A DNA stretch of 64,000 nt, taken from NCBI RefSeq assembly GCF_042984175.1, contig NZ_CP155569.1:620001-684000 (forward strand). Direction: 5' to 3'. Below the pieces are notes generated by a model. The model saw only the letters and a program-made list of their open reading frames with translations, was not told where the DNA came from and did not search any database. How positions within the stretch are numbered: position 1 is the stretch's first letter; every line of letters begins with the position of its first letter. Shown in pieces: positions 10,133 through 21,921 of the stretch. The translations under genes and the position numbers were made by a program. This DNA comes from Mycoplasma_N cavipharyngis. GTDB taxonomy: Bacteria > Bacillota_I > Bacilli_A > Mycoplasmatales > Mycoplasmoidaceae.

Positions 10133-10678
10133 ATGAGTCAATATGAAATCATGTTGGTCGTTAATGGTGAATTAACTCAAGAAGAAGCAAATAAATCAAT
10201 TGCTAATTTAACTAGTTTATTCACTGAAGATAATTGTCAAAATTTGACACAAACTGTTACTTGATCAGATCAATTAGCATATGCTATTAATAAAAAAACG
10301 ATTGGACATCGTTATTTACTAAATTTTACAACTACTGATCAAAAATCAATTGCTGAATTCAATCGATTAGTTACAATTAACAAACACGTTTTAAGACATT
10401 TGTTAGTAAATGTGACAAAAAATTATGCTTTTAAAACTTTAGCTAATCCTAAAAAAGTCAAATCAGCTGAATTTCGACAAAAAAAATATCAAGAATATTT
10501 ACAAAACAAACAACGTGAAGCGCTTGCTAAAGAGTTACGTGAAACTCAAAAGGCTAATGTTGTTGAAGCTAAAAAACGCGAAATTCGCGATTATAAAGGT
10601 TTAGACACCCAATCAACAACAACTAAATCTTTAGAACAAGAAGCGATTTTAAAATCAAATTCATCTAATGATGAATAA
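10133..10678 (+). CDS. rpsF: 30S ribosomal protein S6 with extended C-terminus
   Basis: 181 aa, longer than the usual 95-130. The N-terminal domain is typical: MSQYEIMLVVNGEL, then AYAINKKTIGHRYLLNFTT and NKHVLRHLLV. A charged helical tail rich in Lys/Glu/Gln follows from about residue 100, as in other mycoplasma S6 proteins. First gene of the conserved rpsF-ssb-rpsR operon; S6 binds S18 on the platform of the 30S subunit. Confidence 0.95.
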
Positions 10679-10706
10679 TTAGTTTGATTTCTATTAAATT
10701 AAAAAT

Positions 10707-11231
10707 ATGTTACCTAAAGTTTATTTAATTGGCAATTTAGCCCAAGATCCAAAATTTGGAATTACTAATAGTGGCATTAAATATGCTCGTATTTGTGTTG
10801 CTTGTTCAGGATTAGCAACTAAAAATAACACTCAGCCACAATCTAATTATTTTCATATGACTGTTTGAAGAAAGACGGCTGATTTAGTTGAAAAATATTT
10901 AAGTAAGGGCGATGGGGTGTTTGTTGAAGGTAATTTATCAGTTCGTTCATATACTAATAATGAAAAACAAGTTGTATATATTACTGAAATTAATGTTAGT
11001 CAATTACAAATTACTAATCGTCGTTCTAACACTAATTATAGTAATGTAACGATTGATCATAATTACAATAATAGTTCGATTAATGAACAAAACTTTGATA
11101 GTTTTAGTGTTCCAATTGATGATCAACAAATTGTTAATAAAACTAAATTACATTTTGATCCTGATACTGAAGATGATAATAACGATTCTGCTATTTATGA
11201 TGAATTATTTTCTGATCAAAATAATAATTAA
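10707..11231 (+). CDS. ssb: Single-stranded DNA-binding protein
   Basis: 174 aa. OB fold: MLPKVYLIGNLAQDPKFG, NYFHMTVWRKTADLVEKYLSKGD (TGA Trp), VFVEGNLSVRSY. The disordered tail is Asn/Asp-rich with an acidic end, but lacks the canonical DDDLPF tip; it ends DELFSDQNNN. Between rpsF and rpsR as in most Firmicutes and mollicutes. Coats ssDNA in replication and repair. Confidence 0.95.
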
Positions 11232-11266
11232 TTAAAAAAATGATTTAAAAAGAAAAATATAAGTTT

Positions 11267-11503
11267 ATGCTAAAAAAACCAAAACGTAAAAAAAAGTCAC
11301 CTAAAAAAATTTGTTTATTATGTAAAAAAGGTCAATTTTATATTGATTATAAAGATATTGAACTTTTAAAACGTTATTTAAAACCAAATAATAAAATTTC
11401 AGGAGTTCGTACTACTGGTAATTGTAATTCACACCAAAGACAAATTGCCAATGCGATCAAACGTGCGCGCATTGTTGCTTTTTTACCTTTTGTGATTGAA
11501 TAA
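11267..11503 (+). CDS. rpsR: 30S ribosomal protein S18
   Basis: 78 aa, normal length. Conserved features: DYKDIELLKRYLKPNNKISGVRTTG region and HQRQIANAIKRARIVAFLPFV at the end. N-terminal Cys pair CLLCKKG. Last gene of the rpsF-ssb-rpsR operon. Confidence 0.97.
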   Translation: MLKKPKRKKKSPKKICLLCKKGQFYIDYKDIELLKRYLKPNNKISGVRTTGNCNSHQRQIANAIKRARIVAFLPFVIE

Positions 11504-11871
11504 TTGTTTTTAATTTATTACCTATTTATTTAATTGCTTATTTTGATAAAAAGATAGTGAAACGATTTTAAAAAATTGTTAGGATGAAAAATAAATTAAT
11601 CAAAAATTTTTATTTTATTATTATAAAAAATACTAATAACTAATTTATAAACAAAATATAAGACAAATTGATAAAATCATATTAATAAATAAAAAATTAA
11701 TCGTTTTATTTCTAATTAGACATAAAAATTAATGCTAATTAACATTTTTTTCAATTTAATCATTAAAGATCATGAAACCTTTAAAATGAACCAATATTTA
11801 ATTAAACTTTGTTTTCTAACTAATCTTATTGATATTTTAAATGCTTGGTTCAAATCAGTGCATAATTGCTT
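11504..11871. other. Non-coding gap between rpsR and dnaB
   Basis: About 370 very AT-rich bases. The gene for ribosomal protein L9 often sits here in related genomes, but no L9-like reading frame or remnant was found. Nothing else recognised. Confidence 0.4.
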
Positions 11872-13323
11872 ATGAATTTAATTAATATTAATCAACATCC
11901 TAATGATGAAAAGCAAACGATTAATTTTAGTGATATTATTCAAGCAGAAAAAAATATTTTAAGTGCATTAATTTATGAATATTCATTAGTTGCAACAACT
12001 GATTTATTAATGCAAATTAATTACAATATTTTTGAAACAGAATATGCTAAAAAAATTTTTTTAAGCATTAAAAATTTAGAAACAAATAAAATTACAGTTA
12101 ATATTAGTACTGTAACTAATGAATTAAAAAGTTTTTATAAAGTTAATGATCCTCAACTAATTAAAAATATTGCTTATTTATCTTCAATTAATCCAGGTAT
12201 TTTTATTTTTAGTTTAGCTGATGAAATTAAAATTTTACAAACATTTCAGTTAAAAAAAAGAATTGATCAATTATGTTTAAAAATTAAAAATACTAATGTT
12301 ACAATTGATTCAATGCAATATTTATCTCAAGAGTGAGTCAGAAATTTTGAAGAATTAACAGCCAATCAATTGCAAAAAACTTATTTAACAGCAAATGATG
12401 TAGTTCAAGATTATGAAAATTTAGTATCTCAAGCATTGGCTGATAATAATATTAGTGATCGTTTTCTAAAAACTGGATATGCCATTTTAAATCGAAAAAT
12501 TAAAGGTTTAATTGGTGGTCAATTATTAATTTTAGCAGCAAGACCTGGTGTTGGTAAAACAACATTTGCTTTAAACATATTAATGAACAACTTAAATTTT
12601 TTAATGTTTAATGCTAATCCAACAAATTCTAATAAACGAGCAATTGGTTTATTTTCTTTAGAAATGAATCAAGAATCATTATTAGAAAAAATGATCGCCA
12701 TTCATGCTAACATTCTTCTTAATGATGTTAAAAAACCATTAGAAGGTTTATTACTTAGTGAAGATAAAAAACGATTAATTAATTTATCAATGGATCAAAT
12801 TAGAAATAGCAATATTTTATTTTGTGATCGAAGTGATATTACAATTAATGAAATTATTGGTTTGATCAAATCATGAAATCGTGAATATGATTTGAAATTA
12901 GTAATTGTTGATTATTTGCAATTAATTAATGTTACTCGTGATCAAGCACCAAGTAATTATAGTGCTCAACAAAAAATTGCTCTAATTTCTCGTAATTTAA
13001 AAACATTAGCAAATGATTTAGACATTCCTATTTTAGCATTAGCCCAATTAAACCGAAAATCAGAAGAGCGTAAATCTGATGATCGTGAACCTGTTTTATC
13101 AGATTTACGTGAATCAGGATCAATTGAACAAGATGCTGATATTGTGATGTTTTTATATCAAAATGATAAAAACACTAGCAGTAGTGATGAAAATCAAGAT
13201 AATCATAAAAATTATCTAGATCCTGAAATTACATTAAAAATTGGTAAAAATCGTCATGGTGAAGTTGGTCAAATTAAATTTATTTTTCATAAAGCAACTG
13301 GTAGATTTGATGATGTTATTTAA
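11872..13323 (+). CDS. dnaB: Replicative DNA helicase DnaB
   Basis: 483 aa from ATG 11872; a TTG six bases upstream is in frame but less likely. The N-terminal helical domain contains EKNILSALIYE; the RecA-like domain has Walker A ARPGVGKTTFA, FSLEMNQESLLEKM, Walker B LVIVDYLQLI, the QLNRKSEERKSDDREPVLSDLRESGSIEQDAD block cut in part here (LSDLRESGSIEQDAD seen) and KNRHGEVG near the end. Trp coded by TGA at two places. Unwinds DNA at the replication fork. Confidence 0.96.
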
Positions 13324-13403
13324 TTTAATAATCAATTTAATTAAATTTAACAATCCTAAAAATTAATTTTAGTAAAATTAACAACTAATAAAAAAATACA
13401 AAT

Positions 13404-14915
13404 ATGAATTCTCGTTTTTTAAAAAATCGTTCTAAAATCTTAATTGGTTCAATATTAACCTTAATTAGTTCCTTATTATTATCAGCTTGTGGTCGTTCTG
13501 GAGGGCTTGTTAGTCGTCCAGTTGACACTATTTTGTTTTATCAAACAAAAGAAAACCAAACAATAAAAAACCATCAATATCGTCTAAGAATTAATTATGG
13601 TAATCCTAATGATCTAACTGGTTATTTATATTATGAAAATCCTGAAGATGAAAATAATCCAGGTAATGTTTCAGAATTAAATAAAATTACTGATCCTGAA
13701 AAAAAATTAAAAGCTAGTTTTTTTACTAATATTGTTTCAGGTGCACTAAAGTATCAAAAATATGCTATTTTAGCTCGTTCTGATTTATTGAAAACTTATT
13801 ATACTTATTCAACCAATAAACAATTGAATAATACAATTGAATTAACTGATAAAAATGCAATTGAAAAATATTTAGTGCAACAATCTACAATTGAAAATCT
13901 AACAGCAAATGACAATGCTTTTGCTTCATTTCAATTTGCTTTTGCTATTTCTAATATTTTAAAACAAGGTAATGGTTTTTCTGGTCATCCTCAAGCAATT
14001 CAGTTTGACATTGATTCAATTTATTTTAACTTAGGTGATTTAAGTGCTATTAAATTTCAAACTTTTGATAAAAAATCATTTGTTGTTTATCAAAAACCAA
14101 CAACTTCTAATTCTACTCAAAATAACAGTGATAATTTAATTGAAAAAATTTTAACAATTAATAATCAAGCACAAAAATTTGTTAAATTCAATGTTAAATC
14201 TTCAAGTTATAATTTCCGTTTTAAAAGATATGATAATAATCAAATAATAACTTCTAATGTGATTGAAAATTATTTTAACGCTCAAGGTAATAATAATTTA
14301 ATTCCAAAAAAATTTCAAAAATTTACTAATACTAATTTTAATATTAGTTTAGCAAATTATGCTATTTGAGCTAATGTAATTGATCCTGAAACGATTATGA
14401 CATCAAACAAAAATAATTCCACTAGCCAAACAACAACTAATACAAATTTACCTTCTGAAACTTTAAACATTATTGGTGCTGATAATTTAGCATGAAATAA
14501 TTTAGCTAATCAAGATAAATTGTTTGATGATAGTATTATTAAACTAACTAATCAATTAAGCCCTGATAAATTTTTTAATGTTAATGATCGTGCTTTAGTG
14601 CAAAATACTTATAGTCATTTTATTAACACTAAATTATTTTTTCCTAACAATAAGTTAATTAGTTCAATTAGTACAACAATTAATGCTTTTAAAAATGTTG
14701 ATCCGTCTAACAATTTGATTGATTGATCTAATTTGAAAAAATTACAAGTTAATGATTTATTATTTAGTTTTTTCCCTGATTTTCAATTTAGTAGCAATTA
14801 TGATAATGTTGAAAAATCAAAATCAAGTACTAATTCAAACCAATGATTAAATCATGATGATGAAACTACTTTAAAAGCTAATTTTAAAAAAAATTCAACT
14901 GCATCAGTAAAATAG
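13404..14915 (+). CDS. Putative membrane lipoprotein
   Basis: 503 aa. Signal peptide with basic start and hydrophobic core ending in lipobox LLLSAC (Cys near residue 29), so the mature protein is expected to be lipid-anchored outside the membrane. The rest is Asn/Thr/Ser/Lys-rich with several TGA-coded Trp and no recognised enzyme motif. Free-standing gene between dnaB and rpe. Likely surface-exposed; function unknown. Confidence 0.8.
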
Positions 14916-15054
14916 AATTTTAATAAAATTAGAATCAATAAAATTATTGATAAAAATAATTAATTTAGTTCAATAAAATTAAAATGATCTTTACAATATA
15001 ATTATTAAAACTTAAATAATTAAATAACAATAATAAATAAGCAATTTTATTTTT

Positions 15055-15744
15055 ATGGATCGTACTATTCAACCATCTTTATTAGCCTTTAATCCTAAAA
15101 TTATAGAACAACAATTACAAACGTGTGCTAATCATGGTATAACATGAATTCATTATGATGTAATGGATCATATTTATGTTAATAATAAAGCATTTGATTT
15201 AGAATACATTGATTTAATTGTTAAAAATAACATGAAAGTTGCTGTTCATTTAATGACTAAAAACGTTGTTGAGCAAACCCAAAAATATTTAACTCAAAAT
15301 GTTAATGCAATTATGATTCATCCTGATGCTGATATTAGTTCTAATATTGATTATGCTTTATCATTAATTAAAGCAAAAAAAGAAGTTAAAGCAGGCATTG
15401 CTATTAAATATTTTGCTAATTTACACCAATTATTACCTTATTTTAAAAAAGTTGACATTGTTTTAGTTATGGGGGTTCCTCCTGGTTTTGGTGGACAAAA
15501 ATATCATTCTTATACTACAACTAAATTAAAACAACTAAAACAATTAAAAGACGAGTTCAACTATCATTTTCAAATTGTTTTAGATGGTGGGGTTAATCAA
15601 AATGTTGTTGCACAAGTTAAAAATGAAGTTGATATTTTTGTCACAGGAACATATTTAATGAATGCTACTAATTTTACAACTACTTATCAAAATTTATTAT
15701 TTTTAGCAAACCAAAAAATTGGTTTTCAACAAACTGAATCATAA
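15055..15744 (+). CDS. rpe: Ribulose-phosphate 3-epimerase
   Basis: 229 aa TIM barrel. Motifs: IQPSLLAF at the start, HYDVMD (metal/catalytic His and Asp), VHLMTKN, GVPPGFGGQKY (family: VNPGFGGQ, here altered) and IVLDGGVN with the second catalytic Asp. Interconverts ribulose-5-P and xylulose-5-P in the non-oxidative pentose phosphate pathway. The substitution of the usual MxVNPGF by MGVPPGF is unusual but leaves the phosphate-binding loop intact. A TATAAT lies about 55 bases upstream. Confidence 0.9.
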
Positions 15745-15825
15745 TTAAAAAATTCTATTTTTTAATTTAATTAATGACTTAAATTAATAAAAAGATTATT
15801 ATTTTCTAGGATTAAAACTAAAACT

Positions 15826-16686
15826 TTAATCACCAATTGGATTTTCATAACTGAATGCTTCAGTTTTTAAATTGGTCTCTTTTTGTTGCTCTAAATCATT
15901 CAAATCACTTGATGGTTTTTCATCAGATTCAATAATAGGAGTTGATTTGTTTTGAATATTAGTAATTGATTCTTCTAATATTGTTAATTGTTCTTTTAAG
16001 TTTAAATCTTGAACATTTTTTAAATTATTTTTATTAAAGATTTTCTGATATTTAAAAGTATGTTCAAAATGTAATACACCTAAATAATAAATACATAAAA
16101 CAGTTCCAATAATTGGAATTAGTGAAAAAATTGCAATAAATAAGTTTCTTAAAATTTTTTGATAAATTGAAATTACAACTAACATTATTAGAAAAACAAA
16201 ATGAGCAATTAAACTATAAAAACTAACATAAAAACTAATTGCGAAAATTAAGCCATCAGAACTAGTGGCACTAGTAATATTAGTTTGAACATTACGAAAA
16301 AACGAATAAAACGTTGGCGTGTTTTTCAAAACAAAATCATTTCACAAACTAGTATTAAAAATAAAAAACAAACGACTAGGAAAATCAGTTAAATTCGATC
16401 TACTACCAATGCCAATCACATATGAATAACTAACAGCAATCATATAGAAAATGACAAAAATAGCACTAAAAAAGGCTAATAAAGCAATCAAAGTATATCC
16501 TGTTACAACAATTCGTTTTTTTGTATTTAAACTAGGAATTGATTTAGCAATAATATCAGCTTTTTCATTACTAATTTCTAATGATTTATTTTTAATGAAA
16601 CTTAAAGGAATTTTAAATTTCTTAGTTGGATGATTATTTTCAACTGTTTTAATTGTTGAATCTAAATTTTGATTTAATTGGTTCAT
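15826..16686 (-). CDS. Hypothetical multi-pass membrane protein
   Basis: 286 aa, convergent with rpe. Basic cytosolic N-terminus (about 50 residues), then roughly four membrane segments: GYTLIALLAFFSAIFVIFYM, FAISFYVSFYSLIAHFVFLI region, an adjacent LVVISIY and LFIAIFSLIPIIGTVLCIYY; the C-terminal 90 residues are acidic and polar. TGA Trp near residue 115. No family recognised. Confidence 0.65.
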
Positions 16687-16911
16687 AAGATATTTAAATT
16701 ATTATTATCATTTTATTTTAATATTTTTTGAAAAATAAAATTCCCAAATAAAATTAAAAATTGATTAATAAGTAATAAATTTTGAATCATTATTATCTTC
16801 TAAAAAATAATAATTAAGATAATATTAATTTATTTAAAAACTAGTTATTTTAAAGGTGGTAACTGTTTTTTGATTATACCAAAAGAACTGTATCATTTTT
16901 AATTTAAAAAA

Positions 16912-16920
16912 TGATATAAT
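16912..16920 (+). promoter_or_regulatory. Extended -10 promoter (TGATATAAT) of the rpmG-secE-nusG operon
   Basis: Same TG-n-TATAAT form as at 2483. About 120 bases upstream of rpmG and the only good -10 in the gap following the divergent membrane-protein gene. Confidence 0.55.
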
Positions 16921-17038
16921 GTTAATTATTGAATTAATAAGTTATCAAATATAAATAATAACTTAAATAAGATCTTATTATAAATTAATAAACAATGTGA
17001 TAATATCACCATAATAATACAAAATGTTGGATTTTTAG

Positions 17039-17188
17039 ATGAAAAATAAAAAAGTTATATTAGTGTGCGATCAATGTTTAAGTCGTAACTATCGCTTTAG
17101 ATTTTCGACTAATCGTGTCAATCGTCTAGAGTTGTCTAAATATTGCAAATTTTGTAAAAAAACTGTTATTCATAAAGAAACCCGTTAG
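17039..17188 (+). CDS. rpmG: 50S ribosomal protein L33
   Basis: 49 aa. Zinc-binding type: CDQC near the N-terminus and CKFCKKTVIHKETR at the end. First gene of the conserved rpmG-secE-nusG order. Confidence 0.95.
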   Translation: MKNKKVILVCDQCLSRNYRFRFSTNRVNRLELSKYCKFCKKTVIHKETR

Positions 17189-17194
17189 TCTCAC

Positions 17195-17578
17195 ATGAAA
17201 GTTTTTAAGTTAGCTAAAAAAAATAAAAAAAATAAAATTAAAACTTTTAATTTAATTCAAGACAAAATTTTACAACAAGAACAAATTAATCAAACAACAA
17301 CAAAAAAATCAGATTTAGAATCTACAAATAAAGTCAAAAGTGTTAATAAAAACAAAAAAATTAATACTAAACCTAAAAAAGATTCTATGATTAGAGCATG
17401 ATTCAAAGTGTTTTTTGATCGTTCCACAGTTTTATTTAGTGGTATTGTTAAAGAATTTAGTCGCGTAACATGATTAAAAGGACGAAAATTGTGAGAAGCT
17501 TATATCACTGTAATTGTTATTGCGATTTTATTTGCAGTTTTATTTTATGTGATTATAACAATAGCACAAAGAATTTAG
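17195..17578 (+). CDS. secE: Preprotein translocase subunit SecE
   Basis: 127 aa. A Lys-rich cytosolic N-terminal extension of about 65 residues precedes the SecE core: IVKEFSRVTWLKGRKLWEA (amphipathic helix) and one membrane helix (YITVIVIAILFAVLFYVII). Starts 6 bases after rpmG and precedes nusG, which confirms identity. Part of the SecYEG channel. Confidence 0.93.
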
Positions 17579-17624
17579 TTAAAAATAATTTAATAATTTA
17601 AAAGGTTAACTTAAAAAATTAAAT

Positions 17625-18722
17625 ATGAATTTAAATAATTACTATTGATATGCACTAAAAACTCACATTAGTAATGAAGATACAATTGCTAAAACAATTA
17701 AAGAACATGTTGATTTATATAATCTTGATAAGGCAATTCATGATGTTGTTGTTCTAAAATCATATCGAATTGAAGAATCTGAAGAATATCATCCTAGTAG
17801 TGAAAAATTGCCTAAAACATTTCGAATTACTAAAAAATCACAATGAATTCGATTACGCAATGGCAATTACATTCGAATACGAATTTGTGAAGAAAAACCA
17901 TATCAAGGAATGATATTTATTCTTACTAATGGTGATCCAAAAATAATGCGAAGTATTTTATCATGAGCTCCAGGAACTCATTTTTTAGGTACTGCTAATA
18001 TTCCTGAAGTAATTTCAAATGATGAATTTCAAAATATGGCAGAAAAATTTTTAAATCAAGAAATACCTGATTTGCAAAAATACTTATTAGAAAAACATTT
18101 AGCAGATCAAGTAATTAATAAAGTCCATGATAATGTTGTTATTACTAACATTAAAAAATCAACAATTGATGAAGAAGATTTATCAAAATATGATTTTAAT
18201 GTTGTTAGTGCTAATGATGCAAGCTATTTATTTAAATTAGATCAAGAAAAATTAAATAGTGGTTTTAATCGGGGAACTAGTTCAATTATTTTTGAAACAA
18301 CTGATGCTCAAACTTCAAAAACAAATAATGAGATTAATAATAACGTTGCTAATGATGCTTCAGATCAAGATCATTCTATATCTAATGATTCATTAGATCA
18401 AATTAGTAGTCAATCAATTGATCATGTTAGTAGTCAATCAATTGATCATGATCAATTAATACAAGATGAACCAATAAATCAAACACCATTAATTGATGCT
18501 AGTTCAGAAGTTTTAGCAGCTGAAATTAATGATGAATTAGAAGAGCAATTTGAACCAATTAATTTAAAAATCGATCAAGTTGTTTTTTTAACTAAACTAA
18601 ATATGCAAGGTATTGTTAGAGAAATTCGTGATAAGTCAGCTGAAGTAATTGTTGAAATTGAAATGATGGGTCGTAGTAATAAAATCGCAATTGATCCTAA
18701 AGATATTAAAACAATTGAATAA
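17625..18722 (+). CDS. nusG: Transcription termination/antitermination factor NusG with large linker insertion
   Basis: 365 aa, about twice the usual 180. The NGN domain starts WYALKTHISNEDTIAKTI and includes the PGTHFLG-type element; the KOW domain is at the end (KIDQVVFLTKLNMQGIVREI). Between them lies an acidic low-complexity linker of roughly 150 residues with a short internal repeat (SSQSIDH twice). Mycoplasma NusG proteins are often enlarged. Links RNA polymerase with ribosome or Rho; Rho is usually absent from mollicutes. Confidence 0.9.
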
Positions 18723-18744
18723 AAAAACAAGGTTGAAATAATAA

Positions 18745-19258
18745 ATGAAATTATGGTCAAAATTATATAATTATTTCAAAAATAAAAAACATGTTGGAAT
18801 TAATATTTATGCTCCAGTTGATGGAATTTTAGTGCAACTTAAAAGATGTTCCTGATGAAGCATTTGCAAGTGGAATGCTAGGCAAAGGTCTAGCAATTAA
18901 ACCACATAATGGTGATGTATATGCTTATATGAATGGTTCATTAGAAGTTGCTTTTGATACTGGACATGCTTTTTTAATTCAAGATCAAGTTACTGGTGTT
19001 ACTGTAATGTTATATTTAGGCATTAACACTCATAATTCATCATCTAAAAATTTTCATAAAACAAATATTTCATTGCACACATTAGTTAATCCTAATGTTA
19101 AATTATGTGATATGGATTTAACTAATATTCAAGCTAATGCTACTAGTGATTTAGTAATGTTATTAGTGCAAAATGATACAATTGAAGATCGTAACATTTT
19201 TTTTCAAAAAACTAGTGGTGAAGTCAAACGTGGTGATTTATTACTAGTCATTCAATAA
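18745..19258 (+). pseudogene. PTS EIIA (glucose-type) homologue, frameshifted and lacking the phospho-His
   Basis: The first part reads NIYAPVDGILVQL; the frame must then shift at the AAAA run near 18840 to continue VPDEAFASGMLGKGLAIKP, a clear EIIA-Glc continuation, to the end at 19258. Total 514 nt confirms one extra base. His in TGHAFLI (E. coli His75) is kept, but the phosphorylated His (E. coli His90 in VHFGIDT) is Tyr here (LYLGINT). So the protein could not carry phosphate even if the frameshift were a sequencing error. Either a pseudogene or a regulatory relic. Lies between nusG and coaD. Confidence 0.75.
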
Positions 19259-19285
19259 TTTAATTTTCAAAATTTAGCATTTAAG

Positions 19286-19702
19286 ATGAATTTAAAAACT
19301 GCATTATTTGCTGGTACATTTGAAGTATTTCATCAAGGTCATATTGACGTTTTAGAACAAGCAAGTAAACTATTTGATCATGTTTATGTTGCTGTTAGTT
19401 ACAATCCTTATAAAAATTCCTTGCCAATTGATCAGAGATTAATTAGTACTCAAAAAGTTATTAAATCTTTAAACTTGAAAAATGTTACTGTAATTCAAAA
19501 TAATGGTTTTGGTGTCATTTGCGCTAAAATCCATAATTGTCAGTATTTAATTCGTGGCATTAGAACAGTTAAAGATGTAGAGTATGAATTAGAATTAGCA
19601 ATTCATAATCAAGAATTAGAACCAAGCATTCGTACAATTTTTTTAGTTGCTAAAAACGAATTACAAAACATCTCTTCTTCAAGTCTTTTAACAAGAAAAT
19701 AA
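19286..19702 (+). CDS. coaD: Phosphopantetheine adenylyltransferase
   Basis: 138 aa, a little shorter than the usual 160. Nucleotidyltransferase motif GTFEVFHQGHIDVL (HxGH), YLIRGIRTVKDVEYE and the ISSSS loop near the C-terminus. Catalyses the fourth step of CoA synthesis. The C-terminal helix after the ISSS loop is nearly missing. Confidence 0.88.
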   Translation: MNLKTALFAGTFEVFHQGHIDVLEQASKLFDHVYVAVSYNPYKNSLPIDQRLISTQKVIKSLNLKNVTVIQNNGFGVICAKIHNCQYLIRGIRTVKDVEYELELAIHNQELEPSIRTIFLVAKNELQNISSSSLLTRK

Positions 19703-19752
19703 AAAATAATTATTTTTCAACATTTCATTCTGATCTTAAGATCTTCTAAATT

Positions 19753-21174
19753 ATGAATCAAAATCGCATTAAAAAACAATCTGATAACTTTAGTGGTTGA
19801 TATGACAGTGTTATTGAACATGCTAAACTTGCTCAACCAGGATTGGTTAAGGGAACTATTTTTATTCTTCCTTATGCTTGAGCTATTTGAGAAGAAATTC
19901 AAAATTTTATTAATTGTCAATTTAAAAAAGAAGCGATTAGTAATGTTAACTTTCCTAGTTTTTTAACACAAGAAGCTTTTATTAAAGAAAAAAAGCATAT
20001 TGCAGGATTTGCACCAGAATTATTTTTAATTCAACAATCAGAACATCTGACTCAAAAACCTTATGTACTAAGACCCACTAGTGAAATTATTTTTTGTCAT
20101 TATTTTAAAAATAATTTACAAAGTTATAATCAATTACCAATCAAAGTAAATCAATGATGTAATGTCTTTCGGGCTGAAAAAAATACTAAAGCATTTTTAA
20201 GAACTTGTGAATTTTTCTGACAAGAATTGCATACACTACATGCTGATTGATTTGAAGCAGAAACAATGATTAAAACAGTAATTAATGTTTATAGTGATTG
20301 TTTATCTAAATTATTAAATATTGCTTTTTTATCAGGATATAAAACTAAGTTAGAAAAATTTGCTGGAGCAGATGAAACCTTTAGTTTAGAATCACTAATG
20401 CCTGATGGTCAAATGTTGCAAAGTTGTACAGTTCATAATTTAAGTACTAATTTCACTAAAGCTTTTGATATCTATTTTAATGATGCTAACAATCAAAAAC
20501 AACTACCCTATCAAACTTCAGCAGGAATTTCAACAAGAATTCTTGGAGCAATTATTATGAATCATGGTGATGATAAAGGTTTAGTATTACCATTTCAAGT
20601 TGCGCCATATCAAATTGCGATTTTAGATCTAGTTCATAATAAAACTAATGAGCAACAAAAATATTTTGATCAAATTGTTGCGTCTTTAAAAAGTTATCGT
20701 TATAAAATTGATAATACTAAAAAAGGATTTGGTTTTAAAATTCAAAATGAAGAATTATTGGGTACACCATTTAGTATTGTTGTTGGTAGTAAAGAAATTG
20801 ATCAAAAAGTTGTTTTATGCATTAATCGTTTCAATAGTAGTAAAGAAATAGTTCCAATTAATCAATTAGATATTTGATTAACAACAAAAATTGAATGATA
20901 TCAAATGCAAATGTTAACAAAATCACAAAAAAGATTAAATGATGCAATTGTCTTATGTGAAAATTTTGAACAAGTTATAAAAGTAGTTCAAGAACAAAAA
21001 ATTGCTTTAGCAGCTTGATTTGATGATGTTGATAATGAAAATAAATTTTATGAAGCGAAATTAGGTTTTTCAATTCGATGCATTCAAAAAAGAATTAATC
21101 CTTCTCAACAACAACTATGTATCTTTAGTCAAAAACCAGCTAATTGTTTAGTTTATTTTGCTCGTAGTTATTAA
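19753..21174 (+). CDS. proS: Prolyl-tRNA synthetase (archaeal/eukaryotic type)
   Basis: 473 aa. Class II motifs: motif 1 around KGTIFILPYAWAIWEEI, motif 2 NQWCNVFRAEKNTKAFLRTCEFFWQE (only part quoted: FLRTCEFFWQE), motif 3 STRILGAIIMNHGDDKGLVLP region. Anticodon-binding domain follows (FQVAPYQIAILDL). No INS editing domain, as in the short archaeal-type ProRS found in mycoplasmas. Trp residues are mostly TGA. Followed by a hairpin terminator. Confidence 0.95.
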
Positions 21175-21378
21175 ATATATCATTTAATGTTAATTATTAT
21201 AATCAATGATGTTTTTAGCAACAATTATAAAAATTTATACTTTTAAAATAAATATTCTTATTTTTCTTATTGCTTGCTTTATTTTTCTTTTTTAATTGGA
21301 AACACATTTTAAAAACAAACGATCATAAATCAAGTAAAATCAATAATTTAAAAAATCATCTTAAAAAAACTAGACAAA

Positions 21379-21413
21379 AAATTCTAAGTTATAACAATTA
21401 ACCTAGAATTTTT
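21379..21413. terminator. Bidirectional terminator between proS and the TM2 gene
   Basis: Arms 21379-21390 and 21400-21411 pair with one mismatch around a 9-base loop, with a T-run after and an A-run before, so it can serve both convergent genes. Confidence 0.7.
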
Positions 21414-21442
21414 TATTATATTGATTGTTGTTAAAATAATAA

Positions 21443-21712
21443 TTATAATGGTTGAATGTAGCGGTTTTGTGAATCTTTCATTGTACCAGTAAGAGCAATA
21501 ATAACGTCAATAAATCATCATATTCCAAAAAAACCACAAAGAAACAGTTTTAATAATCCTAAACCAATTCTTCCTGCATAAAATCGATCAACACCAAAAC
21601 ATCCTAAAAATATTGATAAGATAATTAAAACAATTCATGATCGATCAGATACATTTGAAGCAATAGGATTAATAACTTTAGGGTTAGTGTTATTTGTTGT
21701 ATTAAGTTCCAT
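21443..21712 (-). CDS. TM2 domain-containing membrane protein
   Basis: 89 aa, split by TGA Trp codons and so easily missed. Two membrane helices: WIVLIILSIFLGCFGVDRFY and LGLLKLFLCGFFGIWWFIDV; GxDRFYxGxxxxGxxKL and WWxID are the TM2 signature. Widespread family of unknown exact role. Monocistronic, convergent with proS. Confidence 0.88.
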
Positions 21713-21921
21713 TTAAAAATACCTTTGTTTATAATTTAATTTATAAGATACCTAAGAAATATAGCATATTTTAAGATTTATTATAAACATTAAAATTAAA
21801 AAGCGATTAATCATTTTTTTGTATTATATATAGATAAGATTAGGATGTAAGTATAAAATACTAATATATTTAAGACCTATTGTTTAAATAAAATAAATAG
21901 TAATAGTATGAGAGATATCTT

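Noticed and set aside
11840..11862. GGTTCAAATC resembling a tRNA T-loop
   Set aside because: The five-base stem does not pair and no acceptor or anticodon arm fits around it.
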